Below, piece by piece: positions 1 through 6,289 of a DNA stretch of 12,596 bases. The stretch's first letter is position 1; each line of letters starts with the position of its first letter. The position numbers and the translations under genes are program-made. The notes beneath the pieces were generated by a model. It did no database searches, was not told where the DNA came from, and saw only the letters and a program-made list of their open reading frames with translations. Origin of the DNA: Vulcanimicrobiota bacterium (GTDB lineage: Bacteria; Eremiobacterota; Eremiobacteria; Baltobacterales; Baltobacteraceae); assembly GCA_028287545.1 (NCBI GenBank), contig JAQBPL010000250.1, positions 1 through 12,596 on the forward strand, in the 5' to 3' direction.

Positions 1-26
1 CCTGGACATCGGATCGCGAGGAAAAA

Positions 27-44
27 ATCCGGCTAAAGCCGGAT
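27..44. terminator. Perfect 7-bp hairpin with A/T tract (terminator-like palindrome)
   Basis: ATCCGGC (27-33) and GCCGGAT (38-44) pair perfectly around a TAAA loop. The hairpin is preceded by six A residues (22-27, the last being the first stem base), so read on the minus strand it is a G+C-rich stem followed by a T run, the classical intrinsic terminator shape. No minus-strand gene in the window would need it. It may instead stop antisense transcription or be a small dispersed palindrome. On the plus strand there is no T run. The TAA in its loop closes the frame of the coding-like stretch that follows. Confidence 0.4.
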
Positions 45-288
45 CCCACACCCCGAATATGAAAACGAGCTGCGCACGCTGCTCGCCGCGCGCGATTGGG
101 AAGCGCTGCGCGAGTTCACCCGCCGCAACAATCAGATTCCCGACGACATCTACGCGCAGGAGCGGCATTTCTGGGAAGTGCTGATGCACAAATTGACCTG
201 CAACCGGATCGACCTGCTCGGCTTGCACGACGACTCGCGCGGGTGGCTCGAGCGACACGGCTACACGGCCGATCTGGGCGGCGTGTAG
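37..288 (+). pseudogene. Small hypothetical protein, start missing or truncated
   Basis: The frame ending with TAG at 286-288 reads like a genuine protein from about position 55. It has balanced charged and hydrophobic residues, a motif WEALREFTRRNNQIPDDIYA and a tail HGYTADLGGV. I do not recognise the family. The frame is open only back to a TAA at 34-36, inside the hairpin at 27-44, and contains no ATG, GTG or TTG before residue-like codons begin. The nearby ATG at 59-61 is in another frame and stops after about 40 codons. Either the 5' end was lost when the palindrome arrived, a frameshift separates the ATG from the rest, or a rare start (for example ATC at 43) is used. It ends 6 bases before moaD, so it was probably co-transcribed with the molybdopterin genes. 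Existence of the coding frame is fairly likely; its state (broken or intact) is uncertain. Confidence 0.5.
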
Positions 289-294
289 CGCGCC

Positions 295-540
295 GTGCAG
301 GTCCGAGTGCTGGCGTTTGCGCGGCTGCGGGAAATCCTCGGATTCGGCGCGCGCGAGCTCGACCTCCCGGAAGGGGCGACGCTCGATGCGCTGTGGGCGG
401 GCCTCACGCGCGACGCCGCGGAGCTCGCGCCGTTTCGCGCGTCGACGCGCTTCGCCCGTAACGGAGCGCTGGCCGACGGCACGGCCTCCTTGCGCGACGG
501 CGATGAGATCGCGCTGCTCCCGCCGCTCGGCGGCGGCTGA
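295..540 (+). CDS. moaD: Molybdopterin synthase small subunit MoaD
   Basis: This is an 81-residue ubiquitin-like sulfur carrier. In the family, the C-terminal glycine is adenylated by MoeB, converted to a thiocarboxylate, and donates sulfur to cyclic pyranopterin monophosphate inside the MoaD-MoaE complex in the cytoplasm. Visible support: length typical of MoaD, N-terminal strand VRVLAFARLREILG, the DGDEIALLPPL segment before the tail, and a terminal Gly-Gly (the protein ends in three glycines). GTG at 295 is the only reasonable start, 6 bases after the preceding stop. The stop codon abuts the GTG of moaE at 541, so the pair is almost certainly translationally coupled. ThiS is the main alternative for a carrier of this shape, but the adjacent moaE settles the call. 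Confidence 0.93.
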   Translation: MQVRVLAFARLREILGFGARELDLPEGATLDALWAGLTRDAAELAPFRASTRFARNGALADGTASLRDGDEIALLPPLGGG

Positions 541-963
541 GTGATCGGGCTCTCCGCCGCGCCGCTCGACCCCGACGCGCTGGTGCGTGCGGTGCGCAGC
601 GACGCGCACGGCGCCGTCGTCACCTTTCTCGGCACGACGCGCGAGACGTCGCCCGGCGATCCGCGTCCGGTCGTCGCGCTGGAATACGAAGCCTACGATT
701 CTATGGCGATCGCCGCGATGGAAGAGATCGCCGCGGAGACGCGTGAACGTTTCGGCCCGCTCGGCATCGCCATGGTGCACCGCACGGGACGCGTGAACTT
801 GGGCGAACCGTCCGTCGCCGTCGTCGTCGCCGCCCCGCACCGCGGCCGCGCGTTCGAAGCCTGCCGCTACGCGATCGACGCCCTCAAGTCACGCGTCGCC
901 GTCTGGAAACGCGAAATCTACCGCGACGGCAACGCCGCCTGGATCGCGAACACCCCGTCGTGA
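541..963 (+). CDS. moaE: Molybdopterin synthase catalytic subunit MoaE
   Basis: This is a 140-residue MoaE, the catalytic subunit that transfers two sulfurs from MoaD thiocarboxylate to precursor Z, giving molybdopterin. Family motifs appear in order: GAVVTFLGTTR (24-34), LEYEAYDSMA (47-56), HRTGRVNLGE (80-89), PHRGRAFEA (99-107) and the lysine-bearing DALKSRVAVWKRE (113-125). H100-R101, K116 and K123 match the pocket residues known in E. coli MoaE (H103, R104, K119, K126; from memory). The GTG start at 541 directly follows the moaD stop. The stop TGA overlaps the GTG at 960 of the next gene. A functional enzyme is expected, since no key residue is missing. Confidence 0.95.
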   Translation: MIGLSAAPLDPDALVRAVRSDAHGAVVTFLGTTRETSPGDPRPVVALEYEAYDSMAIAAMEEIAAETRERFGPLGIAMVHRTGRVNLGEPSVAVVVAAPHRGRAFEACRYAIDALKSRVAVWKREIYRDGNAAWIANTPS

Positions 964-1733
964 ACGTTATACTTCACCGCCTCAATGTCACCCTGAGCTC
1001 GTCGAAGGGTGAGCTGGCCGTGCTGGAATACGAAGCGCGGCGCGCGCGCGACGTGACGCTCGTTGTCGGCCACGGCTATTCGAGTTCGAAGCAGAATCTC
1101 GACGGCTTGTGCGCGTTTCTCGCCAGCCACGGTTTCGCGGTGTACTCGCTCGACTTTCCCGGTCACAAGCTCGGTGCGAGCGGCGGCCGTTTGGGCTCGG
1201 TCGACGATCTGGTCGACGCGATGGCCGCGGTCGTCGCCTTCGCGCGCGAGCGCGGCGCGACGAGCGTCTACACGGCCGGTCACAGCATGGGTGCCGCGAC
1301 GGCGCTGTGCACCGCCGGCCGCGACTCCTCGGTAGCCGGCGCCGTATCGATTGCCACCGGGCACGGCCGCCCGGCCGTGCTCAACACCCTCGCGGCGCGG
1401 GGTGTGGTCGATTTGCGTTCGTCGTACGTCGACGGCCTTACCCTGCAGCAGCTCGCCCAGGAGTGGGAACCCCTGCTGGACGACGCGCTGCAGCGGCTGG
1501 CCGGGCGCCCGGTGCTCTTCGTCGCCGCCGACCGCGACGGCATGGTCTCGCGCGCTTCCGTCGAGGAACTCTATCGCCGCGCGAGCGAGCCGAAGGCGCT
1601 CGTCTCCGTCGCAAGCGACCACACCTTCGCCGGCGACAACAGCCGGGCCGCGGTCCTGCAGTGGCTGACCGCGATGCACCCCCGGCGCGCGGCGGACCCG
1701 GTCGAAACCCCGCTCGTCGACGCGCCGCTCTAA
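960..1733 (+). CDS. Alpha/beta hydrolase inside the molybdopterin cluster
   Basis: This is an alpha/beta-hydrolase fold protein (257 residues from GTG 960, 237 from GTG 1020). The oxyanion strand VVGHGYSSSK, the nucleophile elbow GHSMG (Ser109 from start 960), the acid region ADRDGMV (Asp191 or, more likely, Asp193) and SDHTF (His221) make a complete catalytic triad in the usual order. It has no signal peptide, so it is cytoplasmic. The substrate cannot be read from sequence. The GTG at 960 overlaps the moaE stop, but codons 9-18 are encoded by a dispersed palindromic repeat (988-1012). A second GTG at 1020 is preceded by GAAGGGTGAG at 1004-1013, a good ribosome site that the repeat itself supplies, so 1020 may be the real start. 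The gene ends 5 bases before the MoeB-rhodanese gene. A role in cofactor synthesis is not established. Confidence 0.85.
   Translation: MNVILHRLNVTLSSSKGELAVLEYEARRARDVTLVVGHGYSSSKQNLDGLCAFLASHGFAVYSLDFPGHKLGASGGRLGSVDDLVDAMAAVVAFARERGATSVYTAGHSMGAATALCTAGRDSSVAGAVSIATGHGRPAVLNTLAARGVVDLRSSYVDGLTLQQLAQEWEPLLDDALQRLAGRPVLFVAADRDGMVSRASVEELYRRASEPKALVSVASDHTFAGDNSRAAVLQWLTAMHPRRAADPVETPLVDAPL
986..1012 (+). repeat. REP-like palindrome, dispersed repeat copy 1
   Basis: TCACCCT (988-994) and AGGGTGA (1006-1012) form a perfect 7-bp stem around an 11-base loop. The 20-bp unit at 986-1005 fits TGTCANNNNGAGCNNGTCGA, the same pattern found at both ends of the palindrome at 11168-11306. Related sequences of the type TGTCANCCTGAGC...GTCGAAGG are common dispersed repeats in many bacterial genomes. 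This copy lies in the 5' part of the alpha/beta hydrolase gene. Confidence 0.75.
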
Positions 1734-1738
1734 CGAGC

Positions 1739-2878
1739 GTGAGCACAGCAGGGAGTTCCGCGACGACGCTCGCCGGACGACGCGATCTCCGGCGCTACAG
1801 CCGGCATCTGCTGATCCCCGAAGTGGGGCTGGCTGGCCAGGAGCGCTTATCCGGCGCCCGCGTCCTGGTGGTCGGGGCCGGCGGCTTGGGGTCGCCGGTG
1901 CTGGCGTACCTCGCCGCCGCCGGGGTCGGACGCATCCTCGTCATCGACGACGATACCGTCGACGTGACCAACCTGCAGCGCCAGATCTTGTACGACACCG
2001 CCGACGTCGGCGAGTCGAAAGCGCTGCGCGCGGCGGAACGCCTGCGCGCGCTCAACCCGCAGATCGCGATCGACCCCCTCGCGACGCGCCTGGACGCCTC
2101 GAACGCGCGCGATCTCGTCCGGCTGGTCGACGTCGTGGTCGACGGCAGCGACACGTTCTCGACCCGCTACCTGGTGAACGATGCATGCGTCCTCGAGGGC
2201 AAGCCCGACGTGCACGGCGCGATCTTCCGGTTCGACGGGCAGGTCTCGGTCTTCGGTGCACCGGGCGGACCGTGCTATCGCTGTCTCTATCCCGAGGCGC
2301 CGCCGGAACACCTCGTCCCGACCTGCTCGGAAGGCGGCGTCCTCGGCGTGCTGGCCGGCATCGTCGGTTCGTTCCAAGCCGCCGAGACGCTCAAGCTGCT
2401 GCTGGGGATCGGCTCGCCGCTGATCGGCCGGCTGCTGCTGATCGACGCGCTCGACGCACGCGTGCGCGACGTGCGCATCGAACGCGACCCCGCGTGTCCG
2501 CTCTGCGGCGACGCGCCGTCGATCCGCGAAGTCGGCGCAACGCCGGCGCGCGAAGAGCCCGCGCACACAGTCCCCGATCTCGATCTGGACGGGCTCGATG
2601 CGGCGCTGGCCGCAGGCGCGATCGTGCTCGACGTGCGCGAACCGCACGAGCGCGCGCTCGGCGAAGTCCCCGGCGCCGTCGCGATTCCCGCGACCGTGCT
2701 CGAAGCGCGGATGCACGAACTCGACACGGCGCGCACCTACGTCGTCGCGTGCCGCATCGGCTCCAAATCGCGCTGGGCCGCCGAGCGCCTCAAGGAAGCC
2801 GGGTTCGGCAGGGTCTATCACCTGCGTGATGGGCTCCTGGCACTCGCAGCACGCGATGCGTCGTTCGACCTGTTTTAG
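1739..2878 (+). CDS. moeB: MoeB-type adenylyltransferase/sulfurtransferase with C-terminal rhodanese
   Basis: This 379-residue protein combines an E1-like ThiF/MoeB domain (about 12-270) with a rhodanese domain (about 280-379), the architecture of human MOCS3 and many bacterial MoeB proteins. The first domain adenylates the C-terminal glycine of MoaD; the rhodanese persulfide supplies the sulfur. Seen: nucleotide loop GAGGLGS (46-52), DDDTVDVTNLQRQ, zinc cysteines C179-x2-C182 and C253-x2-C256, the PTCSEGG segment with C196, and the rhodanese active loop CRIGSKS with Cys338. GTG 1739 starts just upstream of the conserved RYSRHLLIPEVG; the gap from the hydrolase stop is 5 bases. The frame stays open far upstream, but that part is a shadow of the hydrolase gene. 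Service to ThiS as well as MoaD is possible. Confidence 0.92.
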   Translation: MSTAGSSATTLAGRRDLRRYSRHLLIPEVGLAGQERLSGARVLVVGAGGLGSPVLAYLAAAGVGRILVIDDDTVDVTNLQRQILYDTADVGESKALRAAERLRALNPQIAIDPLATRLDASNARDLVRLVDVVVDGSDTFSTRYLVNDACVLEGKPDVHGAIFRFDGQVSVFGAPGGPCYRCLYPEAPPEHLVPTCSEGGVLGVLAGIVGSFQAAETLKLLLGIGSPLIGRLLLIDALDARVRDVRIERDPACPLCGDAPSIREVGATPAREEPAHTVPDLDLDGLDAALAAGAIVLDVREPHERALGEVPGAVAIPATVLEARMHELDTARTYVVACRIGSKSRWAAERLKEAGFGRVYHLRDGLLALAARDASFDLF

Positions 2879-2912
2879 CAGGCCCTGAGCCTGTTCGCGT
2901 TGATCTGATTCT

Positions 2913-2930
2913 GAAAGGCGGCTCCCACTG
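2913..2930 (+). promoter_or_regulatory. Ribosome binding site and probable CTG start of the epimerase
   Basis: GAAAGGCGG (2913-2921) is a good Shine-Dalgarno sequence lying six bases before CTG at 2928. No ATG, GTG or TTG occurs in the epimerase frame between the upstream stop (TGA 2901-2903) and GTG 2973, and starting at 2973 would remove the first strand of the conserved cupin. CTG (or ATC at 2931) is therefore the likely start. Confidence 0.5.
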
Positions 2931-3455
2931 ATCCAGACGTACCCGACCATTTTCGCAGAAGCGCGTGTCTTCGTGCCGGATGCGTACGAAGACGACCGCG
3001 GGTTCTTCAAAGAAACGTGGTCGGATCCGAAGTATGCCGAGGTCGGGCTCGACGTGCGATGGGCCCAGGACTCGTGCTCGTGGTCGACGCGCAACGTCGT
3101 CCGCGGCCTGCACTACGACTTTCGCATGGCGAAGCTCGTGCAGTGTTTGAAGGGACGCATCTGGGACGCGATCGTCGATCTGCGGCGCGATTCGCCGACC
3201 TACTTGCGCTGGCAAGGCTTTCTGCTGACGGACCGCAACCACAAGCAGCTCTTCGTCCCGCCGGGGTTCGGCCACGGTTTTCTCGCGCTCGACGACGAGG
3301 TGGTCGTGCACTACAAGAACAGCGTGCCGTACGATGCCGCCCACGAAGGCGCGGTGTTCTGGCGCAACGCGCGCATCGGCGTGCAGTGGCCGCTCGTCGG
3401 GGAGCCGCGGCTTTCGGCCAAGGACGCCGTCGTGCCGGAGGGCTTTCTGCCGTGA
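2928..3455 (+). CDS. dTDP-4-dehydrorhamnose 3,5-epimerase family protein (RmlC-like)
   Basis: This is a cupin epimerase, 175 residues from the proposed CTG start, close to the usual RmlC length. RmlC epimerises C3 and C5 of dTDP-4-keto-6-deoxyglucose on the way to dTDP-rhamnose. Conserved blocks are clear: EDDRGFFKETW, the VVRGLHY catalytic histidine (H62), AKLVQ with K69, DLRRDSPTY, QLFVPPGFGHGF, VVHYKNSVPYD (Y129, candidate acid), IGVQWP and LSAKD (D166, partner of the His in the family). All catalytic positions are present, so an active enzyme is expected. No rmlA, rmlB or rmlD lies in the window, so it could act on another NDP-4-keto sugar. Its stop overlaps the start of the aldo/keto reductase by 4 bases, suggesting they are made together. 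Confidence 0.87.
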   Translation: MIQTYPTIFAEARVFVPDAYEDDRGFFKETWSDPKYAEVGLDVRWAQDSCSWSTRNVVRGLHYDFRMAKLVQCLKGRIWDAIVDLRRDSPTYLRWQGFLLTDRNHKQLFVPPGFGHGFLALDDEVVVHYKNSVPYDAAHEGAVFWRNARIGVQWPLVGEPRLSAKDAVVPEGFLP

Positions 3456-4300
3456 TTCTCCGGCCGTTCGGACCGACTGGGCGCAACGTGCCGATCATCG
3501 GCCAGGGGACGTGGAACACCCCCGTGCGCGGTGGCCCGGCGGAAGAGGCGAAGCGCGCGCTGCGGCGCGGGATCGAGCTCGGCATGGTGCACGTCGACAC
3601 CGCCGAGATGTACGGCGACGGCGCTTCGGAACGGCTGATCGGCGAGGCGATCCGCGGTCTGCCGCGCGAGCAGCTCTTCCTCGCGAGCAAAGTGCTGCCG
3701 TCGAACGCGTCGTTCCAAGGGACGATCCGCGCGTGCGAAGCGTCGCTCGAACGGCTCGGCACGAACTACCTCGACCTCTACATGCTGCACTGGCGCGGCA
3801 GCATACCGTTGAGCGAGACGATGCGCGCGCTCGAGCAGCTCGTCGCCGACGGGAAGATTCGAGCGCTAGGCGTCAGCAATTTCGACGTCGACGACCTCGA
3901 AGAAGCGCGCACCGTGCTGGAACGCGAACCGCTCGCGTGCAATCAAGTGCTCTACCATCTCGGCGAGCGGACCGTTGAGACGCACGAGCTGCCGTATTGC
4001 CGCGAGCACGGCATCGCGGTCACGGCGTACACGCCGTTCGGACGCGGCGACTGGGCGCACCAGCCTGGTGCCAAAGTGCTCGAGACGATCGCGCGCAAAC
4101 GCGGCGCGACGCCGCGTCAAGTGATCCTCGCCTTCCTCACGCACGATCCCATCGTATTCGCGATCCCGAAGGCGTCGACGGTCGCGCACGTGGAGGAGAA
4201 CGCCGGCGCCGGCGACCTGCGGCTCGACGACGAAGACCGCGCCGCGATCGACGCCGCATTCCCGGTCCGCCGCCGGCGCGGCGGGTTGCCGACGCTGTAG
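3452..4300 (+). CDS. Aldo/keto reductase
   Basis: This is a 282-residue NADPH-dependent aldo/keto reductase with a TIM-barrel fold. The catalytic tetrad is intact and in order: D49 and Y54 in HVDTAEMYG, K80 in LASKVLP and H113 in YMLHWRG. Other family signatures are KIRALGVSNF, the CNQVLYHL segment, TAYTPFGRG, and IPKAS near the C-terminus, which binds the cofactor phosphate. GTG 3452 overlaps the preceding epimerase stop (GTGA), fixing the start. The substrate is unknown. Coupling to an RmlC-like epimerase raises the possibility of a keto-sugar reductase, since some AKRs act in deoxysugar pathways, but a general detoxifying oxidoreductase is equally possible. It lies 5 bases before queG. Confidence 0.9.
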   Translation: MILRPFGPTGRNVPIIGQGTWNTPVRGGPAEEAKRALRRGIELGMVHVDTAEMYGDGASERLIGEAIRGLPREQLFLASKVLPSNASFQGTIRACEASLERLGTNYLDLYMLHWRGSIPLSETMRALEQLVADGKIRALGVSNFDVDDLEEARTVLEREPLACNQVLYHLGERTVETHELPYCREHGIAVTAYTPFGRGDWAHQPGAKVLETIARKRGATPRQVILAFLTHDPIVFAIPKASTVAHVEENAGAGDLRLDDEDRAAIDAAFPVRRRRGGLPTL

Positions 4301-4305
4301 GCGCG

Positions 4306-5463
4306 ATGGATCCGGCGGGGGCACCCACCAGCGCGGCCGTGAAGCGGATCGCGCGCGCGTGCGGGGCGGCCGCCGTTCGCATCGCGAGCGCCGACGCCGA
4401 TCCCGACACGCTCGCCCGCCTGCGCGCCGCGCTGGCGCGCGCGGATCTCGCGACGTGGTCGTACGACGATGCGTACGCGCGCGCGGCGAGCGAACCCCGC
4501 GCCCTGCTGGCCGGCGCGCGCAGCGTCGTGTGCATCGCGGTTCCGTATGCGACGCCTCCGCCGGCCGAACGCCGCGGCCGCGGCCGGGTCTCGGCCTACG
4601 CCTGGTCGTCCGACTACCATCGCGCGATGCGCGCGACGCTCGGCGAGATCGCGCGGGAGATCGACGCGCTCGCCGGCGCTGCGGTGACCTGCGTCGCCTG
4701 CGACACCGCGCCGCTGGCGGAACGCGCGTTCGCCGCGCGCGCCGGATTGGGCTGGGTCGGCAAACACACGAGCCTCATCGTGCACGGACTCGGCTCCGCC
4801 GTCTTTTTAGGCGAGATCGTCACGACGCTCGCACTCGAGCCGGACGCGCCGCTCGCGACGTCGTGCGGATCGTGCGCGCGTTGCGTCGACGTCTGTCCGA
4901 CGGGCGCCCTGCGCGGCGACCGCACGATGGACGCGAACCGCTGCATCAGCGACCTCACCCAACGCCGCGACGCGATTCCGCGCGCGCTGCGTGCGCTCGT
5001 CGGAACGTGGGTGTGGGGGTGTGATCTCTGTAACGATGCGTGCCCGCCGTCGATCCGCGCCGGCCGGCAAGGCTCCTCCGCGTTCGCACCGGCGGACGAC
5101 GGCGTTGCGGCTCCCGATCTGCACGAACTTCTGCGCGTGCGCGGCGCGGCATTCCGCCGTCTGCGCGCGACGGCGATGGGCTGGCGCGGGGCGACCGTGC
5201 TGCGACGAAATGCTGCGGTGGCGCTGGGAAACGGCCTCGACCGCGCAGACGTCCCGGCCTTGGCGACGGCGCTGTGCGAGGATGGAAGCCCGCTCGTCCG
5301 CAGCCACGCGGCGTGGGCGCTTGGCCGCATCGGCTCACCGCAGGCGTACGCCGCGCTGCGGGCCGCGAAAGCGTCCGAGCGTACGGCGGCGGTGCGCGAA
5401 GAAGTCGATGCCGCATTGGAACCCGCGGGACCTTCGGCGGCGTTGCACGAGCACACGCTATGA
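4306..5463 (+). CDS. queG: Epoxyqueuosine reductase QueG
   Basis: This 385-residue cobalamin- and iron-sulfur-dependent enzyme catalyses the last step of queuosine synthesis, reducing epoxyqueuosine in tRNA anticodons. Seen in order: an N-terminal substrate/B12 domain; D133 in DTAPLAERAFAARAGLGWVGK, matching the catalytic Asp known near position 134; two 4Fe-4S motifs with cysteines at 187, 190, 193, 197, 213, 239, 242 and 246 (CGSCARCVDVCP and GCDLCNDACP); and C-terminal HEAT-like repeats (about 320-375) with RRNAAVALGN, which bind tRNA. ATG 4306 follows the AKR stop by 5 bases. The stop overlaps the ATG of the LolA-like gene. No other queuosine gene is nearby. All ligand cysteines are present, so it should be functional. 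Confidence 0.94.
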   Translation: MDPAGAPTSAAVKRIARACGAAAVRIASADADPDTLARLRAALARADLATWSYDDAYARAASEPRALLAGARSVVCIAVPYATPPPAERRGRGRVSAYAWSSDYHRAMRATLGEIAREIDALAGAAVTCVACDTAPLAERAFAARAGLGWVGKHTSLIVHGLGSAVFLGEIVTTLALEPDAPLATSCGSCARCVDVCPTGALRGDRTMDANRCISDLTQRRDAIPRALRALVGTWVWGCDLCNDACPPSIRAGRQGSSAFAPADDGVAAPDLHELLRVRGAAFRRLRATAMGWRGATVLRRNAAVALGNGLDRADVPALATALCEDGSPLVRSHAAWALGRIGSPQAYAALRAAKASERTAAVREEVDAALEPAGPSAALHEHTL

Positions 5464-6107
5464 AGAATCGACGTTTCGCTATGCTGGCCGTCCTCACGCT
5501 CGCCGCCCTCGCGGCAGCGCCGTCGCGCCCGGTCGCAGCGGCCCCGAGCGACGCAGATCTCTACGCGCGCATGCAGCGCGTGAACAGCGAACTGCAGTCC
5601 TATCAAGCCGACGTCACGGTCGCGATCCAGCTGCACACGTTTCCGTTCCTGAGCCCGACGCTCGAAGGCAAGGCGTATTACAAGCGCCCCGACAAGACTG
5701 CAGTCCAATTTCAGACGGTCCCTGCACTTGCGGGCCAGCTGAAAAAGGTCGTTGGCCAGATGGAACCGCCGTCCGATTGGCCCAAGCTGTACGACGTCAC
5801 GCCGACCGGCGATGACGGTACCATTGCGACGTTCAAGCTGGTGCGGAAGAAGAACGGCCGCATCGACCACGTCGACGTGAAGGTCGAGGACAAGACCGCG
5901 ACCGTCATCGAGATGACGTACTTCTACAAGGACGACGGCGGCACGATCCGGTTCAACAACACCTACGACCAGATCGGCGGCAACTTCGTGGTAAAACAGC
6001 AGACCGGCAAGGTCGACGTCCCGCACTACAACGCCGACATCAACTCGTCGTTCGCGAACTACAAGATCAACGTCCCGGTCGACGACAAGGTCTTCACCGA
6101 AAGTTAG
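5460..6107 (+). CDS. LolA-like outer-membrane lipoprotein carrier/sorting protein
   Basis: This is a 215-residue secreted protein. The N-terminus (KNRR, then a hydrophobic stretch 6-20) is a Sec signal peptide with likely cleavage after the VAAA run near residue 28. There is no lipobox Cys, so it is a soluble periplasmic protein. The mature part is rich in beta strands and begins DADLYARMQRVNSELQSYQA, the helix-then-sheet opening typical of LolA/LolB-like folds, with KAYYKRPDKTAVQF resembling the 'sheet edge' of outer membrane lipoprotein-sorting proteins. It may carry a lipid or lipoprotein. Classical LolA proteins are similar in length, but sequence match to LolA itself is not obvious, so family-level is as far as I go. 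ATG 5460 overlaps the queG stop (ATGA). Confidence 0.7.
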   Translation: MKNRRFAMLAVLTLAALAAAPSRPVAAAPSDADLYARMQRVNSELQSYQADVTVAIQLHTFPFLSPTLEGKAYYKRPDKTAVQFQTVPALAGQLKKVVGQMEPPSDWPKLYDVTPTGDDGTIATFKLVRKKNGRIDHVDVKVEDKTATVIEMTYFYKDDGGTIRFNNTYDQIGGNFVVKQQTGKVDVPHYNADINSSFANYKINVPVDDKVFTES

Positions 6108-6140
6108 GCCAAGCGCGGCCAAACCGCCGCCGGGCCCGCC

Positions 6141-6227
6141 AACCGGAACCTTCGGTCATCCCGGGGAATCAGTGGAATGGTGATGGACCGAGCGCAGCAC
6201 GATCGAGAAGCGACCGAAGTCCCGGTT
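6141..6227. repeat. Imperfect inverted repeat between the LolA-like gene and moaA
   Basis: AACCGGAACCTTCGGTC (6141-6157) and GACCGAAGTCCCGGTT (6212-6227) are inverted copies: the reverse complement of the second reads AACCGGGACTTCGGTC, which matches the first apart from one gap and one base. The 54 bases between show no open frame of note. It looks like a dispersed intergenic palindrome. The 182-base gap at 6108-6289 contains this, the hairpin at 6246-6264, and nothing else I can identify. Confidence 0.6.
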
Positions 6228-6245
6228 GCGAGGTCGGCCAGGGGG

Positions 6246-6264
6246 CCCCACGCGAAGCGTGGGG
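6246..6264. repeat. 8-bp perfect hairpin upstream of moaA
   Basis: CCCCACGC (6246-6253) pairs with GCGTGGGG (6257-6264) around a GAA loop. It has no T run on either strand, so it is a weak terminator at best. It sits 25 bases before the moaA GTG start and could shape the 5' end of the moaA transcript or belong to the neighbouring repeat element. Confidence 0.55.
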
Positions 6265-6289
6265 GGCGCGGAGCCTAGGGCGCAGCGCC

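Noticed and set aside
2879..2893. Small inverted repeat CAGGC/GCCTG after the moeB stop as a terminator
   Set aside because: Only a 5-bp stem without a T run; too weak to call.
1847..3094. A 415-codon minus-strand open frame across moeB and the epimerase
   Set aside because: Composition is Arg/Asp/Val-rich with no recognisable motif, and the plus strand here carries the complete MoeB-rhodanese motifs. It is a high-GC antisense shadow.
4614..6122. A 502-codon minus-strand open frame across queG and the LolA-like gene
   Set aside because: Antisense to QueG with all its cysteines; the translation is low-complexity Arg/Ser/Ala and has no domain.
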